Assembly: GCA_023897205.1 (NCBI GenBank)
Contig: JAHWDD010000003.1
Coordinates: 7,009,665 to 7,073,664, forward strand
Length of the DNA stretch: 64,000 nt
Source: Exophiala sp. HKRS030
Lineage: Eukaryota > Ascomycota > Eurotiomycetes > Chaetothyriales > Herpotrichiellaceae
Direction: 5' to 3'
Both the position numbers and the translations under genes were made by a program. The notes under the pieces are model-generated. The model worked only from the letters and a program-made list of their open reading frames with translations. It was not told where the DNA came from and did not search any database. The first letter of the stretch is position 1, and each line of letters opens with the position of its first letter. Below, piece by piece: positions 21,882-31,763 of this stretch.

Positions 21882-23056
21882 TTATCGTTCTTCAAAAGTG
21901 ATTATATCCTCGACGGTTTCCTTGATCGACTGTCTGGCCGATTTCCATTGGTTTCCAAACACCTTCTCAGCCTTGCTCGCGTCCGACTTGACCAGATCAG
22001 GGTGTAAACCTTCAGGCCCAGTCCCAGCAGCATCGTCGTCCGGTTTCACGACTCGGTTTTGTAGTTGTGGGAAATCTTCACGAATGATTTTGGCGGCTGC
22101 GTTGCTCGACATGAATTCTTTCGTGTGGTGAAAAGTGTACCGTTCGTTTCCGGGAACGTCGGACGATAAAGCTTTGACGTGGACTTTTGCAACGTCTTGT
22201 ACGTCCCTGTGCAATTGATGGTTTGTTAGTCAAGAGTCATATCTTGGTGAGTTTGACAATCGAACAAGAAATTCATTCCGGCAATGAAAGAGGGAAACGG
22301 CTTCTGAATACTCGTGGGGGCAAGGATCGAAAAAACTCACATGAAGTAAGGATACAAAAATCCCGGTTTCTCCACGTCAAAAAGTTCACTGTATATCCCA
22401 GCCTGACCTCCCAATTTACTCTTCGAAGGTTTGTAACCTTCTTGTAGTGCTCTACCCGTGACGGACGGGGCGAGCAAGAAGATCAAATCGAAATTCCGAG
22501 GTTTCGAACGCATGAATTCCCACGCACCCCTCTCGGCGTGAACCTTACTGAACTGGTACGCCGTGCTTGGACTCTGACCGGCCTCTTCCGAAGTAATGTC
22601 ATTCCAAGTGTCCGAAGACATGGTGCCACCCGAAAACAACTTGTCGACCCTCCACGCCGAGACCATGCTCCCCGTGACGACGACACGTTTGACTCGGCCC
22701 GACTTTTCTGAAGCTGAGAGGACATTTTGGACCATGTCCCTGCTAGGTTCGACCATGTGTTCCATCATGCGGGTCGGGTCAAAGGCCAAGGGGGTGGCGA
22801 CGTGAATGATGAAATCGGATTTACTTGCGGCGTCGTCAAAACAACCCGCGACCGCCATGTCGGGGATCTCGACGAAAGAGAGCCGACCCGAAGACACTTT
22901 CGAAGCGTACTTGTTGCGCAGAAAAGGTTCGGATCGTGAACATGACCGCAACACCGTCGTGACATTGTAGTTGGAATTGTCTAGGAGTTCGGCAAGGACG
23001 GAGGATCCAACGGTTCCCGTCGCTCCTGTGAGGAGGACCGTTTGTGGTTTTTTCAT
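21882..23056 (-). CDS. Extended SDR reductase (aldehyde/ketone reductase, Gre2-like)
   Basis: The model, in transcript order, joins 23056..22341 and 22206..21882 and gives 346 residues. The 134-bp intron (gtgagt to ttgcacag) splits a Met codon, and the join yields YPYFMDVQDVAKVHV, the DVRDVA-type motif conserved in this family. The N-terminal nucleotide-binding motif is GATGTVG at 11-17. The catalytic triad is Ser at about 130 (TGSM), Tyr 167 and Lys 171 (AYQFSK). This layout fits NAD(P)H-dependent reductases related to yeast Gre2 and plant dihydroflavonol reductases, which reduce aldehydes and ketones in the cytosol. The exact substrate is unknown. The ATG at 23056 leaves the expected ten residues before the Rossmann motif; the longer frame begins with GTG. 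Confidence 0.9.
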
Positions 23057-23411
23057 TTCCTTTTTCTTTTCCACTCTAGTAGTTGTATGGCGGCGATGAG
23101 GGATCTATCTATCTCTTCAAAAGAACGAGACGTAGATCCTTGCAAAGTGGTCGCGAGAGAAAAGAACCCACATCCACACCCCCAGTATATCATGGTGGGT
23201 ATGGGCGGATTATTAATAGTCGTCCATCGCACTCGGGTGTTTTGCAGTTGCCGGTGTTGGTGGTGGTCGTTGGTTGTGGTGCTGCTGGGGTTTCTTCATT
23301 GGGGATTTGGGGGAGAAAATGTGGGGGAGACACTCGGATACGTTTCTGTACAAAGTACCTTACCAGGTACCTACGAGTATTCGTAATCTGAGGACTCGAC
23401 GCGGTTTCTGC
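23057..23411. other. Intergenic region, reductase promoter
   Basis: About 355 bases upstream of the reductase and downstream of the GRDP-like gene. GT-rich DNA lies at 23240-23330, and a GTACCTTACCAGGTACC imperfect palindrome at about 23355-23371 resembles the TACCTAGGTA palindrome near 6990. Confidence 0.5.
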
Positions 23412-24947
23412 TCATACCATCAATCCATAAGTGGCACTCAAACGTTTCGCTTTCTTGATTTTCTTCTTCCCATTTGGCAAAGTGACGACGTACTCGTTCA
23501 AGCCTGGAAGACGACCGATCTCGGCCCGTTTCTTGGTCGCCGTCTTCTCAGCCGCCTTTTCAGCCGCCGTCGGTGGTCGTGTCGGAAGAGGTAACCCGTG
23601 ACGTCGCGCGCGTTCAACGGCCTTGTAAAATCCCAGATCATCTTGTACCGACCGAAGCTGTTCCGAGGATAAAGACGCTACCAGAGAAACATCATAGGCC
23701 GGAGGCGTTGAAGTGAATTTGTCATAGCTGAAAGACGGGATCTCGTCACGAAGACGCTCACAGGCCCAACAACAGCACTCTGAAGCGGGACATGCCGTTT
23801 CGTCAAGCGAGTCGACACTGATCTGAGGTGAAGGTGGTGTCTTCACATCCGTGGATAAGGTCGACGACGGTGACAGAAGAATTCCCTTGCGAAAGAACTG
23901 ATACTGTATGGGATAGAGCCTGTGTGTTTTCCAGATCAAGTCTAGGCCAAAAGGGATTTCTGCGATGGGCGGCGTGTCCTCAGCATTCTCAGAGAGCTGG
24001 AACTCGAGATATTCGGCGCTGGCTCGTTCCAGAGACCCCCTCAAAGCTGGAGAACGGATCCACAAAAGATCATGAGCGACGTCCATGAACTTCTCCTGTC
24101 GCCTGACGTTGTCAAAGAGGTCGATCTTGACAGGCAACTCGGGACATTCGACGTATGCCGGAGGACTTTCAAGGTACGTGAGGATGTCTGCGGATTGAGA
24201 TGTCAAGGTCGAGAATAGGTTTTCTGCCGCTCGTGGCAGTGTGAAGGTCATGGTATTCAAGTCGAGGGCGTCGCGGATGGCAGGCCAGGGGAAACATATC
24301 CCCCCGACCTTTGAAGATGGTCGGATGGAACAGGTGGTGGTGTAAACCTCATTGTCGTCGAGCATGAAGGCGTACCAGACGAGAAGGACGTCCAAGGGAG
24401 GCAAGTAATCCTTTGTCAACTGAACCACAGACTTGTCTCCAGCGTGGTGGACAAAGGCCGTGGCATGGTACAGCACCCGGTCGATGTTCATCCACCAGAC
24501 TGTGAAGCGAGTGACGGCAAGTCGAATCAGTAAATCCCAACGCTCAGATTCTGGTAGTCGAGTCGGCGAGGCACTGTTAACCTCTTCTTCTTCTTCTGCT
24601 TCGTCAGCCTTCTCAGAATATGCCGCTAACTGTTCCACCTCGACGTCCAATTTGCTGGCAGTCATCCTCAACTTGCGGAAGCACTCAAGTAGAGCCAAGT
24701 GCAATGCCGCATGGCCCACATCCGGGTAAACGAGGTTTCCTTCCATCATCCCCAAAGAAGGGTCGCTGGGTATGAATACATTTCTAAAGATTTTCGGGTT
24801 CGGGATGACCGTGGTAGTGGTGGTGCTGTCTCCCCCTCGACTGCCCGATCCCGACGTGGAGTAGGATGACGGTAATCGCCATTCATGTGGATCGATATTG
24901 GCCTGATACCCAGAGAGTCGTCCGCGAACATGTTTGATCATTGACAT
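23412..24947 (-). CDS. GRDP-like protein (DUF1399 domain)
   Basis: The 511-residue intronless protein resembles the fungal branch of the glycine-rich-domain-containing-protein-like family. Family features visible are LHLALLECFRKLR, the RFTVWW segment, LPPLDVLLVWYAFMLDD and FPWPAIRDALD, in that order. The segment CPASECCCWACERLRDE is Cys-rich and may bind metal. The C-terminus is Lys-rich (TATKKRAEI, GKKKIKKAKR). Plant members act in stress responses; the role in fungi is largely unknown. The first ATG is at 24947 (MSMIKHVRGR). The frame continues 52 codons upstream, but only from a TTG, so I use the ATG. A shorter start at the next Met, two codons on, is possible. Confidence 0.8.
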   Translation of the reverse strand: MSMIKHVRGRLSGYQANIDPHEWRLPSSYSTSGSGSRGGDSTTTTTVIPNPKIFRNVFIPSDPSLGMMEGNLVYPDVGHAALHLALLECFRKLRMTASKLDVEVEQLAAYSEKADEAEEEEEVNSASPTRLPESERWDLLIRLAVTRFTVWWMNIDRVLYHATAFVHHAGDKSVVQLTKDYLPPLDVLLVWYAFMLDDNEVYTTTCSIRPSSKVGGICFPWPAIRDALDLNTMTFTLPRAAENLFSTLTSQSADILTYLESPPAYVECPELPVKIDLFDNVRRQEKFMDVAHDLLWIRSPALRGSLERASAEYLEFQLSENAEDTPPIAEIPFGLDLIWKTHRLYPIQYQFFRKGILLSPSSTLSTDVKTPPSPQISVDSLDETACPASECCCWACERLRDEIPSFSYDKFTSTPPAYDVSLVASLSSEQLRSVQDDLGFYKAVERARRHGLPLPTRPPTAAEKAAEKTATKKRAEIGRLPGLNEYVVTLPNGKKKIKKAKRLSATYGLMV

Positions 24948-25752
24948 CAAGCTTTGCGTCGGTAATGGAAATATACAATGCGAGATGTGCCTCAGGTTGT
25001 GAAAGATGACGGAGAAAGAGATTTGAATCTTATTGAGGTACTGGAGGGGGCACCATGGGAGCCTGATACTTTTATTAAAATACTCTCTACTAATTACAGT
25101 CAAATAAGATGAGCAGGACCACTTAATACTCGGACATATTTAGGTTGGGTACTCGTTTATTGTAGAGGTCTCCACGATCCTCAACACCACCCCCCCCCCC
25201 CCCTTGCAGGCATACGCGGCACGGTCTTGGTAAAATCTGTATACTGTAGGGCTGCATTCAGGCGGTGCGGGGCGCTTTTCTGGGCACCTTGGCTGCCTCC
25301 CGCGCGATGTGCCGTAGCCCGGGGATCTTATTCACCAACGAGACTTGTCAGCTGTACCCCTGTTCCTGTGACCTGTGACGTGTACAGAGTGCACTCAGTA
25401 CCCAGAAGGTGAGTCAAAACGATGCTAACGAGCTACTCCGAAGTAGGAATTCCCAAGAGGCGAAAAGGCGCCCTCATCCGACAAGGTTGCTGAGCTGAGC
25501 ATGGCTTGAGTTCCATCGAGGCTTCAGTTATCGTGCTCGTCGTACTCTCCGTATCTCGTACGTGTGTACCTGGTCTCTCACCTTTTCCGCTACCCCCCCG
25601 TTTCCGAGATTCCCGGACAATGCCTGGAACCATGCTCAAAAGGAAGCAAAGGCCCCCCCCGGATATCTGTAGACTTTTTTTTTACGCAGTACTGTGGAAA
25701 ATATACGGAGTGATAAGAGATCCAAAATATAAAATATTGTTTATTGTACTAC
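24948..25752. other. Intergenic region with a C14 homopolymer
   Basis: Upstream DNA of the GRDP-like gene. It contains a run of 14 C at 25190-25203 and several short pyrimidine tracts. No gene is supported. Confidence 0.5.
25190..25203. repeat. Poly-C run (14 bases)
   Basis: Fourteen consecutive C residues. Such runs are also common places for assembly length errors. Confidence 0.8.
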
Positions 25753-26160
25753 ATGTACCCTGTACGGAGTACCGGGTCAGGAAGAGATATGAGCCCACGT
25801 GGTTCCCACCACCACCAACATGGCTTTCACATGCCATCGACCAAACAAGACGCCCGGCCAAGCAATTCCTCACAAATAGCACCGTTGTATCTCCTGATCT
25901 TGGCCGTCGGCGGCATCGTACTAGTAACCAAACCTATCCTGATCGTCCTCGCCATTCTGATTGTCGGGTACGGTCGACTCTATCATGTTCAACCGGCGAA
26001 AAAGTCGCGCATGCCATGGTCGCAACACGAGTCTCCTGGGTATGTGATTCGAGCGGGACCACAGCAGGGCACAGCTTCTCATGACTGGGAAAGGAACTTA
26101 CTGCAGGGTCGCCAATGGATGGTCCATGGGAGGGAACAAAAGACGCGTCTTTCCATTTGA
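25753..26160 (+). CDS. Possible small membrane protein (hypothetical)
   Basis: An ATG at 25753 (or a second at 25789, MSPRGSHHHQHG) opens a frame of about 124-136 codons. It has a His-rich start and a hydrophobic block of about 35 residues (APLYLLILAVGGIVLVT, then PILIVLAILIVGYG) that could form one long or two short transmembrane helices. A basic tail with HVQPAKKSR follows. No family is recognised. A hydrophobic block of this length is unusual in random sequence, but there is no splice support or homology, so this could be chance. A TACGGAGTA element at 25763-25771 overlaps the first codons if the upstream ATG is used, which argues for the second start or against the gene. Confidence 0.3.
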   Translation: MYPVRSTGSGRDMSPRGSHHHQHGFHMPSTKQDARPSNSSQIAPLYLLILAVGGIVLVTKPILIVLAILIVGYGRLYHVQPAKKSRMPWSQHESPGYVIRAGPQQGTASHDWERNLLQGRQWMVHGREQKTRLSI

Positions 26161-26811
26161 CCAGTCGGTAAATACCTAGGTCTTCTGATTCAAAATCGGA
26201 ACGAAGAATACCTTACTTGGCATGGCCTGACCCAAAATAATGTCCAATGGTTGGACTTTGAGCAGAAAGTGGTGACGCTAGGTGCAGTTGTCGACTTGAG
26301 TAGATGCAAAACACAATGACAATGAGTATTCTTGGGATTCATTGTCATCATGGCGGAGAAATTGAAGAGGATCTGCTAACAGTGTCTTTTTTATACATGT
26401 GTATTGTGTATATGTAGGTCATATCATGGTCGCAACAGGGTGGAGAGTATACAACTGCTCTCCCAATAGATACCTCGTTATATTCGGTGGGTGCATAAAC
26501 CCTTCAAGGCTTTTGTTCTTGCTTTCCAACTCTCGCGCTTGGCATCAGCATGCCTTTCATTTCAGCATTGACAGGTTCTTCGCGAGGTGTCCATTCCTCA
26601 GAGCCACACAGTTTGTCCCTTTGAAGGGTAAGAACAGGATTCGCTGCCGGAGATCCAAGGTGCTGGTCGCGTCTTTCTGGACTAAATCCGAGGGACTGAT
26701 TGCCGTTCGCATTGTGTCTTTTTTCCTGGGAGAATGGGATGGATGTTGATTTGGATCAAGGTCGTTTGAAATCATGGAAAATTGTTGCTTCGCACGCAAC
26801 GTGGGCTCTCT
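26161..26811. other. Intergenic region
   Basis: About 650 bases downstream of the possible small gene and of the SnoaL-like gene's stop. Short open frames only; nothing recognised. Confidence 0.5.
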
Positions 26812-27216
26812 TCATTCGATACCCTCTGTCCTTAATACTCTCTGACAATCGACGCTTTTGACCAGCAGTCCATCGTCGTCGAAGGTCATCATATCGATGG
26901 ATTCTTTTCTCATGCCCCCCGGTAAGCCTGTGATTTCGCTGCGCACCCACACTTTGTGTTGTTGTTCGTCTACACATGCCTCCTTGATATTGAGCTGAAA
27001 TCCCGGCATTCGCCGTAGGATATCAGCCCAGTCTTGCATGAAGGCGTCTCTGGAAAAGACTGGAGGCTCATCCTCATGCTGGGACATGACATTTGCTGAA
27101 ATGAAGCGGTCCAATGAGGTGAAGTCTCCTGGATTGCTGAGCGTGGTCAGGATCGTGCGTGCCGTCTCTGACAGGTCGCCATATGCTTCAGACACCATAC
27201 TGGATGATGACACCAT
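26812..27216 (-). CDS. SnoaL/NTF2-like fold protein
   Basis: The frame encodes 134 residues from the ATG at 27216 (MVSSSSMVSEAYGD). The pattern is a small helix-rich N-terminus with a segment like LDRFISANVMSQHEDEPPVF, then DAFMQDWADILRRMPGF. The C-terminal strands include KVWVRSEITGLPGG and KESIDMMTFDDDGLLVKSVD. This matches SnoaL-like or NTF2-like proteins, small single-domain folds that act as isomerases or cyclases or bind small ligands. No catalytic residue can be assigned with certainty. The frame continues upstream only with non-ATG codons. It lies head to tail with the acetamidase gene, 760 bases apart, so a functional link is possible but unproved. Confidence 0.65.
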   Translation of the reverse strand: MVSSSSMVSEAYGDLSETARTILTTLSNPGDFTSLDRFISANVMSQHEDEPPVFSRDAFMQDWADILRRMPGFQLNIKEACVDEQQHKVWVRSEITGLPGGMRKESIDMMTFDDDGLLVKSVDCQRVLRTEGIE

Positions 27217-27977
27217 ATTTAATTCGTTTTGTTGGGTAGATGGTGATTCGTTGGATGGTTGGATGGTGATTGTGAACAGGGTATTGAGAACTTCCAATTG
27301 ATCTGATGTACTGGGTATTTATTTATTCGTTAGTGACTAGCGATAGTCGGATTGGAATGTGACTTGAGGTGGTATAGTATCATTCGACAATCATGAGATG
27401 GAAAGGTACATGTCTAGATATATATCAGTTCATAGGTTTCACTATCACCAAGTGAAACGCGGTTGACACGGTGTTTAGCGTCCCGGACATCCGAGTTGTC
27501 GAGGGGTTTCGGCCTGGCTTTGTCGGGCGCTTGACAGGGCCCGAGACGGTTGAGAAGAACACGCGGGGATTTGATCTGTAGGTCCCTGGAGATAACAGCT
27601 TTCAGCGCCTAACAAAGCCCGGATTTAACCATTGTTCAATCTTGTTGGGCCGAAGTTCGCTCATTGGGGGTCCATCATCGATTGGCTTTATTCGTCGGTC
27701 GTTAGAAGTCGGCCGTTGTCGCTGCTCGCTCGATAAATATTTGACTCATTAATGTCTCGGCTGTTCCTTTATCCTCCAAGTCTCATCACAAGCACTCAAT
27801 CGTCTTTTCGCTGCAGCCTAGAAGTGTTGACGTACCCCCTCAGCCGCTGGTTGGAGTACCTTCACACTCTGGCATTCGACAAGTATTAGTATTCGAGGTG
27901 AATGGTCAACTGATGCTCATGCTACGCCCGCAGCACTTGCAACACTTCTTCACGCACATGCAACTCCGCTAGACTTC
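27217..27977. other. Intergenic region (promoter of the SnoaL-like gene)
   Basis: About 760 bases, with a CG-rich block near 27470-27560 (cggcctggctttgtcgggcg) and a TCATTAATG segment near 27747. No coding sequence recognised. Confidence 0.5.
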
Positions 27978-28931
27978 CTAGGTCGCATGGAAGATGTTCA
28001 ATGGAACACTGGCTGACACGGCAAAGTTAGGCATGTCGACCACTTCGGCAAGTTTGAGGTCAACTGCCACACTCGCCAGCATATATGCTTCAGTCCGAGT
28101 CAGGTCTTTCGTTCCTGTCAGGTAGTTGATGATGCCGCGGACAGCTTTGCGTGTGGCCTCGTGCAAGTCTGAGTCAATGCCCAGAGCAGCATAGCATCCG
28201 CGATCTTCAAAGCCAGGTATGATTGCTGAAGGCGGAGAGAAATAGTGAGGCGATGTAACCCAGTCATGGTTCTTGCGCACCGTGAAACGAAGAGTCGCGC
28301 GCATTGGAGTTTCGATGGCTGATCCGCAGATCTCGCCGTCACCCTGCGCCGAATGACCGTCACCGCAGCTGAACAGCGCCCCTGGTGTCTGAACAGGTAA
28401 GTAAAGCTTCGAGCCGACTGTGAGGTGGCGGCAATCGATGTTTCCGCCAGTGTCGAGAGGAGGAATGGTCGAAAATTCACCGTCCGCACCGGGGGCCACT
28501 CCCATTTCGCCCAGGAATGGTCGCGTAGGAATGCGAATCCCTTCCTTGAACAGCGCATAGGGTCTGTCCTCGAACTTGGACAACTCCCATATTTTGAGCT
28601 CCGCGTCCGGGAACTCATCGGAAAGCAGACCGAATTTGGGTACAATGGCAGTCCAACCCCAGTCTGCGGTTTCCAAGTCTAAGACTTCGATCTCCAACGC
28701 ATCGCCGGGCTCGGCTCCATTGACATAGATAGGGCCAAATACTGGATCTGCTAATTCGACCTTGAAGTTGTAGACATCGGCAGACGTTGAGTTTTGGGTA
28801 ATTTGGCCACCACTTCCATCGATAGTGTCGAAGCTCACGGTCGCCCCAGAGTCGACAGTCAATGCAGGTGGGACTGTCTTAGACCACTTGAGGTGGTTTT
28901 GTGTTCGGTTGATGTGAAAAGATGATCCCAT
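27978..28931 (-). CDS. Acetamidase/formamidase family amidohydrolase
   Basis: The 317-residue intronless protein matches the FmdA/AmdA family (PF03069), which hydrolyses formamide, acetamide and related short amides to release ammonia. Family features visible are the N-terminal HLKWSKTVPPALTVDSG, VYVNGAEPGDAL-type GPIYVNGAEPGDALEIEVLD, FLGEMGVAP, and NIDCRHLTVGSKLYLPV followed by GALFSCGDGHSAQGDGE. Those Asp, Cys and His residues belong to the conserved metal-site region. The C-terminus carries TRTEAYMLASVAVDLKLAEVVD, also typical. It is a cytosolic enzyme for nitrogen scavenging. The ATG at 28931 gives the normal family start. It is divergent to the beta-lactamase-like gene across 1.27 kb. 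Confidence 0.92.
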   Translation of the reverse strand: MGSSFHINRTQNHLKWSKTVPPALTVDSGATVSFDTIDGSGGQITQNSTSADVYNFKVELADPVFGPIYVNGAEPGDALEIEVLDLETADWGWTAIVPKFGLLSDEFPDAELKIWELSKFEDRPYALFKEGIRIPTRPFLGEMGVAPGADGEFSTIPPLDTGGNIDCRHLTVGSKLYLPVQTPGALFSCGDGHSAQGDGEICGSAIETPMRATLRFTVRKNHDWVTSPHYFSPPSAIIPGFEDRGCYAALGIDSDLHEATRKAVRGIINYLTGTKDLTRTEAYMLASVAVDLKLAEVVDMPNFAVSASVPLNIFHAT

Positions 28932-30196
28932 GGTGGTAGCAGTGCTGTGGTTGAATAGTTGTTGACCAGGCTGAGGACTGCTATATATAAGAATTTGTTG
29001 TAGTATGTCTGAAAGATTCTATCTCCGGTGACGTCTACCAAGGATTCGAGAACCATAAGAGGACAGGATGCAGAGTCAGATACAGAGGAAGAAATAAGAG
29101 CAGGAGACGGGATTTCAAGGCACCCTGAAGAACAGTCATCTGGAGGTCATCCATTTGTTTCTGTATGGGGATCGGCCCGTGGTGGCTGGCCGAATTGGGC
29201 AGGTGATAGAGCAACGGGCGAGTTAGTTAAGAACTACGCACGGACTACGCCTGGTATAGGCAGGAGCTTAGGCATGGGAGATAACATCCGGCCACTTGCA
29301 GCGCCTAAACCATGGCTTCTAAGCGGTCCAATCACTGCAAAGTAAATTCTTCGGCCTGGAGTCTCGCACCAAAGCATTTTGTTTTCCGTACTTGTTGTAC
29401 GGAATACTGTGTACTCATACACTCGCCAGGACCTTCACACACCTCCTTAGGTTCTACAATAACTACCTTTGTTTCACAGGTGCCGCACATTGGGAACCCA
29501 ATTTCTCTTCCTTCCTTCCAGCCAGCCAGCCACTACGCTACGTCTGACTGGGCTTGTGTCGGATACGACTCTGTTACAGCCAGCTTGATCACAGGCGCGA
29601 GATTCGTCATCAGGAGTAAGACACGTTGGCGTTTTGACACGATCACGTCCGCATCGCTGTGCCTCTCCACCGTCTTGAAATGTGGACATTCCTCTTAGTA
29701 CCTCTCGACGGTAGCTTGGGTGACGATGGTCCAATTTTGATAACAGATCTTGCGTATCACGAACCTCTTACCAAAACCTCCACCGTACTGCAGGAGCAAA
29801 CGCCAACATGGCCCCCGTAACGTTTGAGTTATTACTCATATGCATGAGGTTTGCATTGTGCAACGGCTGGTTCCGAATGTACACTTTTGATGATTCCATT
29901 GTAAGTTGCTAATTGAACAGATTCGTTTCTTGAAGCCGGCGGCAGTACCGGCGGAATATGTTTTGACTAAGCCTCACGACCTCACGGCCGACGGACGGAC
30001 GAAGTGACCATATGCCAGGATTCGCCGTGATCGAAGGGTTAAGAGCTCACTTGAAGGCAATGTAAGGCTTGTGGAATCGGCACAAGAGCATTCCATATGT
30101 AAGGTTCGGTTCGACCGACAGCAGCATAGAATTTCAATGATCGCAGCGTTATCCTCATCTCCATCGGTCACATACCACTTTTGCAGACGGCCCATC
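28932..30196. other. Divergent intergenic region (acetamidase / beta-lactamase-like)
   Basis: It carries a TATATATAA near 28981-28989, just upstream of the acetamidase start, which could be a TATA box for that gene. No other coding region is supported. Confidence 0.5.
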
Positions 30197-31637
30197 ATGG
30201 AAAACTTTGGGGCAAATTTGATTCGAGCTACAGACTCGAACAACAGCGAAGACTTTGTCTCTCCAGATGTTGTCGTTGCTGTTGTAGACTGCAATGGGGT
30301 CAGATGGACCAAGAGCTCCGGGGATGTAGACGTTGACTCGGTTATGTTCTTCGCTTCGCAAGGAAAATTATTCACGGTCGTTGCAGCAATGCAGGCTGTT
30401 GAAAGAGGTCTGATAGGCCTCGACGACGACGTTGCGGAACACCTACCCGAGCTGGCTGCGTTGCCTGTGCTCGACTCCCAAGACGAAAATGGAGAGTGGA
30501 AGACAAGCCTGAGAAAGGCTAAAATCAGTCTGCGGTAGAGCACATAATGTCATTTGTAGTATGTGTGGGAAGCTAACAACCTGAAGGCATCTTCTAACGC
30601 ACACGAGCGGCGCAGGCTATGATATGCCGTCGCCAGAACTCCGAGAATGGAAGGCACAGACGGGCCTGAAGTCTTCGATGCTTGATGGAGATTTTGTATG
30701 CTCACTCCATCGAAGCTGTCACCTTGCGAAGGGGTCTATTCCATGAACGAGGCTAACTGCCACAAACAGAAAATCTTCGAAAGTCTACCTCTTCTTTTCG
30801 AGCCTGGGACAGGATGGGCATACGGAGGAGGGGTAGACTGGGCTGGCGAACTGGTAGGATGGAGTTTTATTGGGACTTTGAAGTTTTCGGATAATACTAT
30901 TCAGAGGCGCTGATCATTCGGATGATAGGTCGCAAGGCTCAATCACACCAAGCTTGAGTCCTATTTGCAGATGAATGTCTGCCAACCACTTGGACTCACC
31001 TCGACCACATTTCACCCGGAGAATCTGCGAGACTGGCCGCAACGTCGTCACCAGTGCTATCTACGAATGGGCTCTAGCTCGAGCGTCGAGAAAATTCCTA
31101 TCGAGGCGAACACCAATCCAACACGAGATTGCGGCGGCCATGGCATCTTCTCGACTCCGACCGATTTCATGAAGCTTTTGGTTGCACTCTTGAACGATGG
31201 AGGTGCCATACTGAGCAAGCAGTCGGTAGAAGAAATACTCAGACCCCAAGGCGTACCTGGACAATTCGCCGAGACAATCTTGGGCGACCTGAAACCGCTC
31301 TTTGCACCTTCATTGCTAGCTGGTAGCCGTATGGATCATGGTCTGGGCGGAATGGTCAATCTCGCCGATATCCCGCAGGTGCGGAAAGCCGGAACAATCC
31401 AGTGGTCGGGAGCCCCAAATATGATATGGGTGAGTCAATTCTAATCTTGTCACGATGCTTCCACTGATGCACCAGCAGTGGCTGGATCGGACCTCTGGCA
31501 TTGCAGCCGCCAGCTTCATGCAACTATTTCCCCCGGGTGATGCGAGGGCTGGAATGTTCAACATCGAATTCGAATCGGCAGTTTATCGCGAATTGAATCA
31601 GGTACAAATTGAGTCACTGGAGGATTGGTCTTATTAA
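30197..31637 (+). CDS. Serine beta-lactamase-fold hydrolase (class C / esterase type)
   Basis: Five exons (30197..30534, 30587..30695, 30770..30853, 30929..31429, 31479..31637) give 396 residues with the frame kept at each join. Introns are 52, 74, 75 and 49 bp, all GT-AG. The catalytic SxxK motif is ASQGKL (Ser 54, Lys 57). The second landmark, HLLTHTSGAGYD, is restored only by splicing intron 1, and FEPGTGWAYGGGVDWAG supplies Tyr 167. The C-terminal part has DCGGHGIFSTPTDFMKLL and MDHGLGGMVN. Fungal relatives are annotated as beta-lactamase-domain esterases, transesterases of polyketide pathways, or D-aminopeptidase-like hydrolases. No signal peptide is seen, so a cytosolic location is likely. 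The ATG at 30197 matches the usual family N-terminus. The substrate is unknown. Confidence 0.85.
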
Positions 31638-31763
31638 AAGGCTCAGTGGCTAGCTAGGCGGTGCACGAAATCCCACGAATGCAAGATATCTGAAATTTAC
31701 CCAAATGAAAGACATGATCAAGCACTCTGTTCTTCAAGTCATAGGTTCGCCAAATATTGATGC

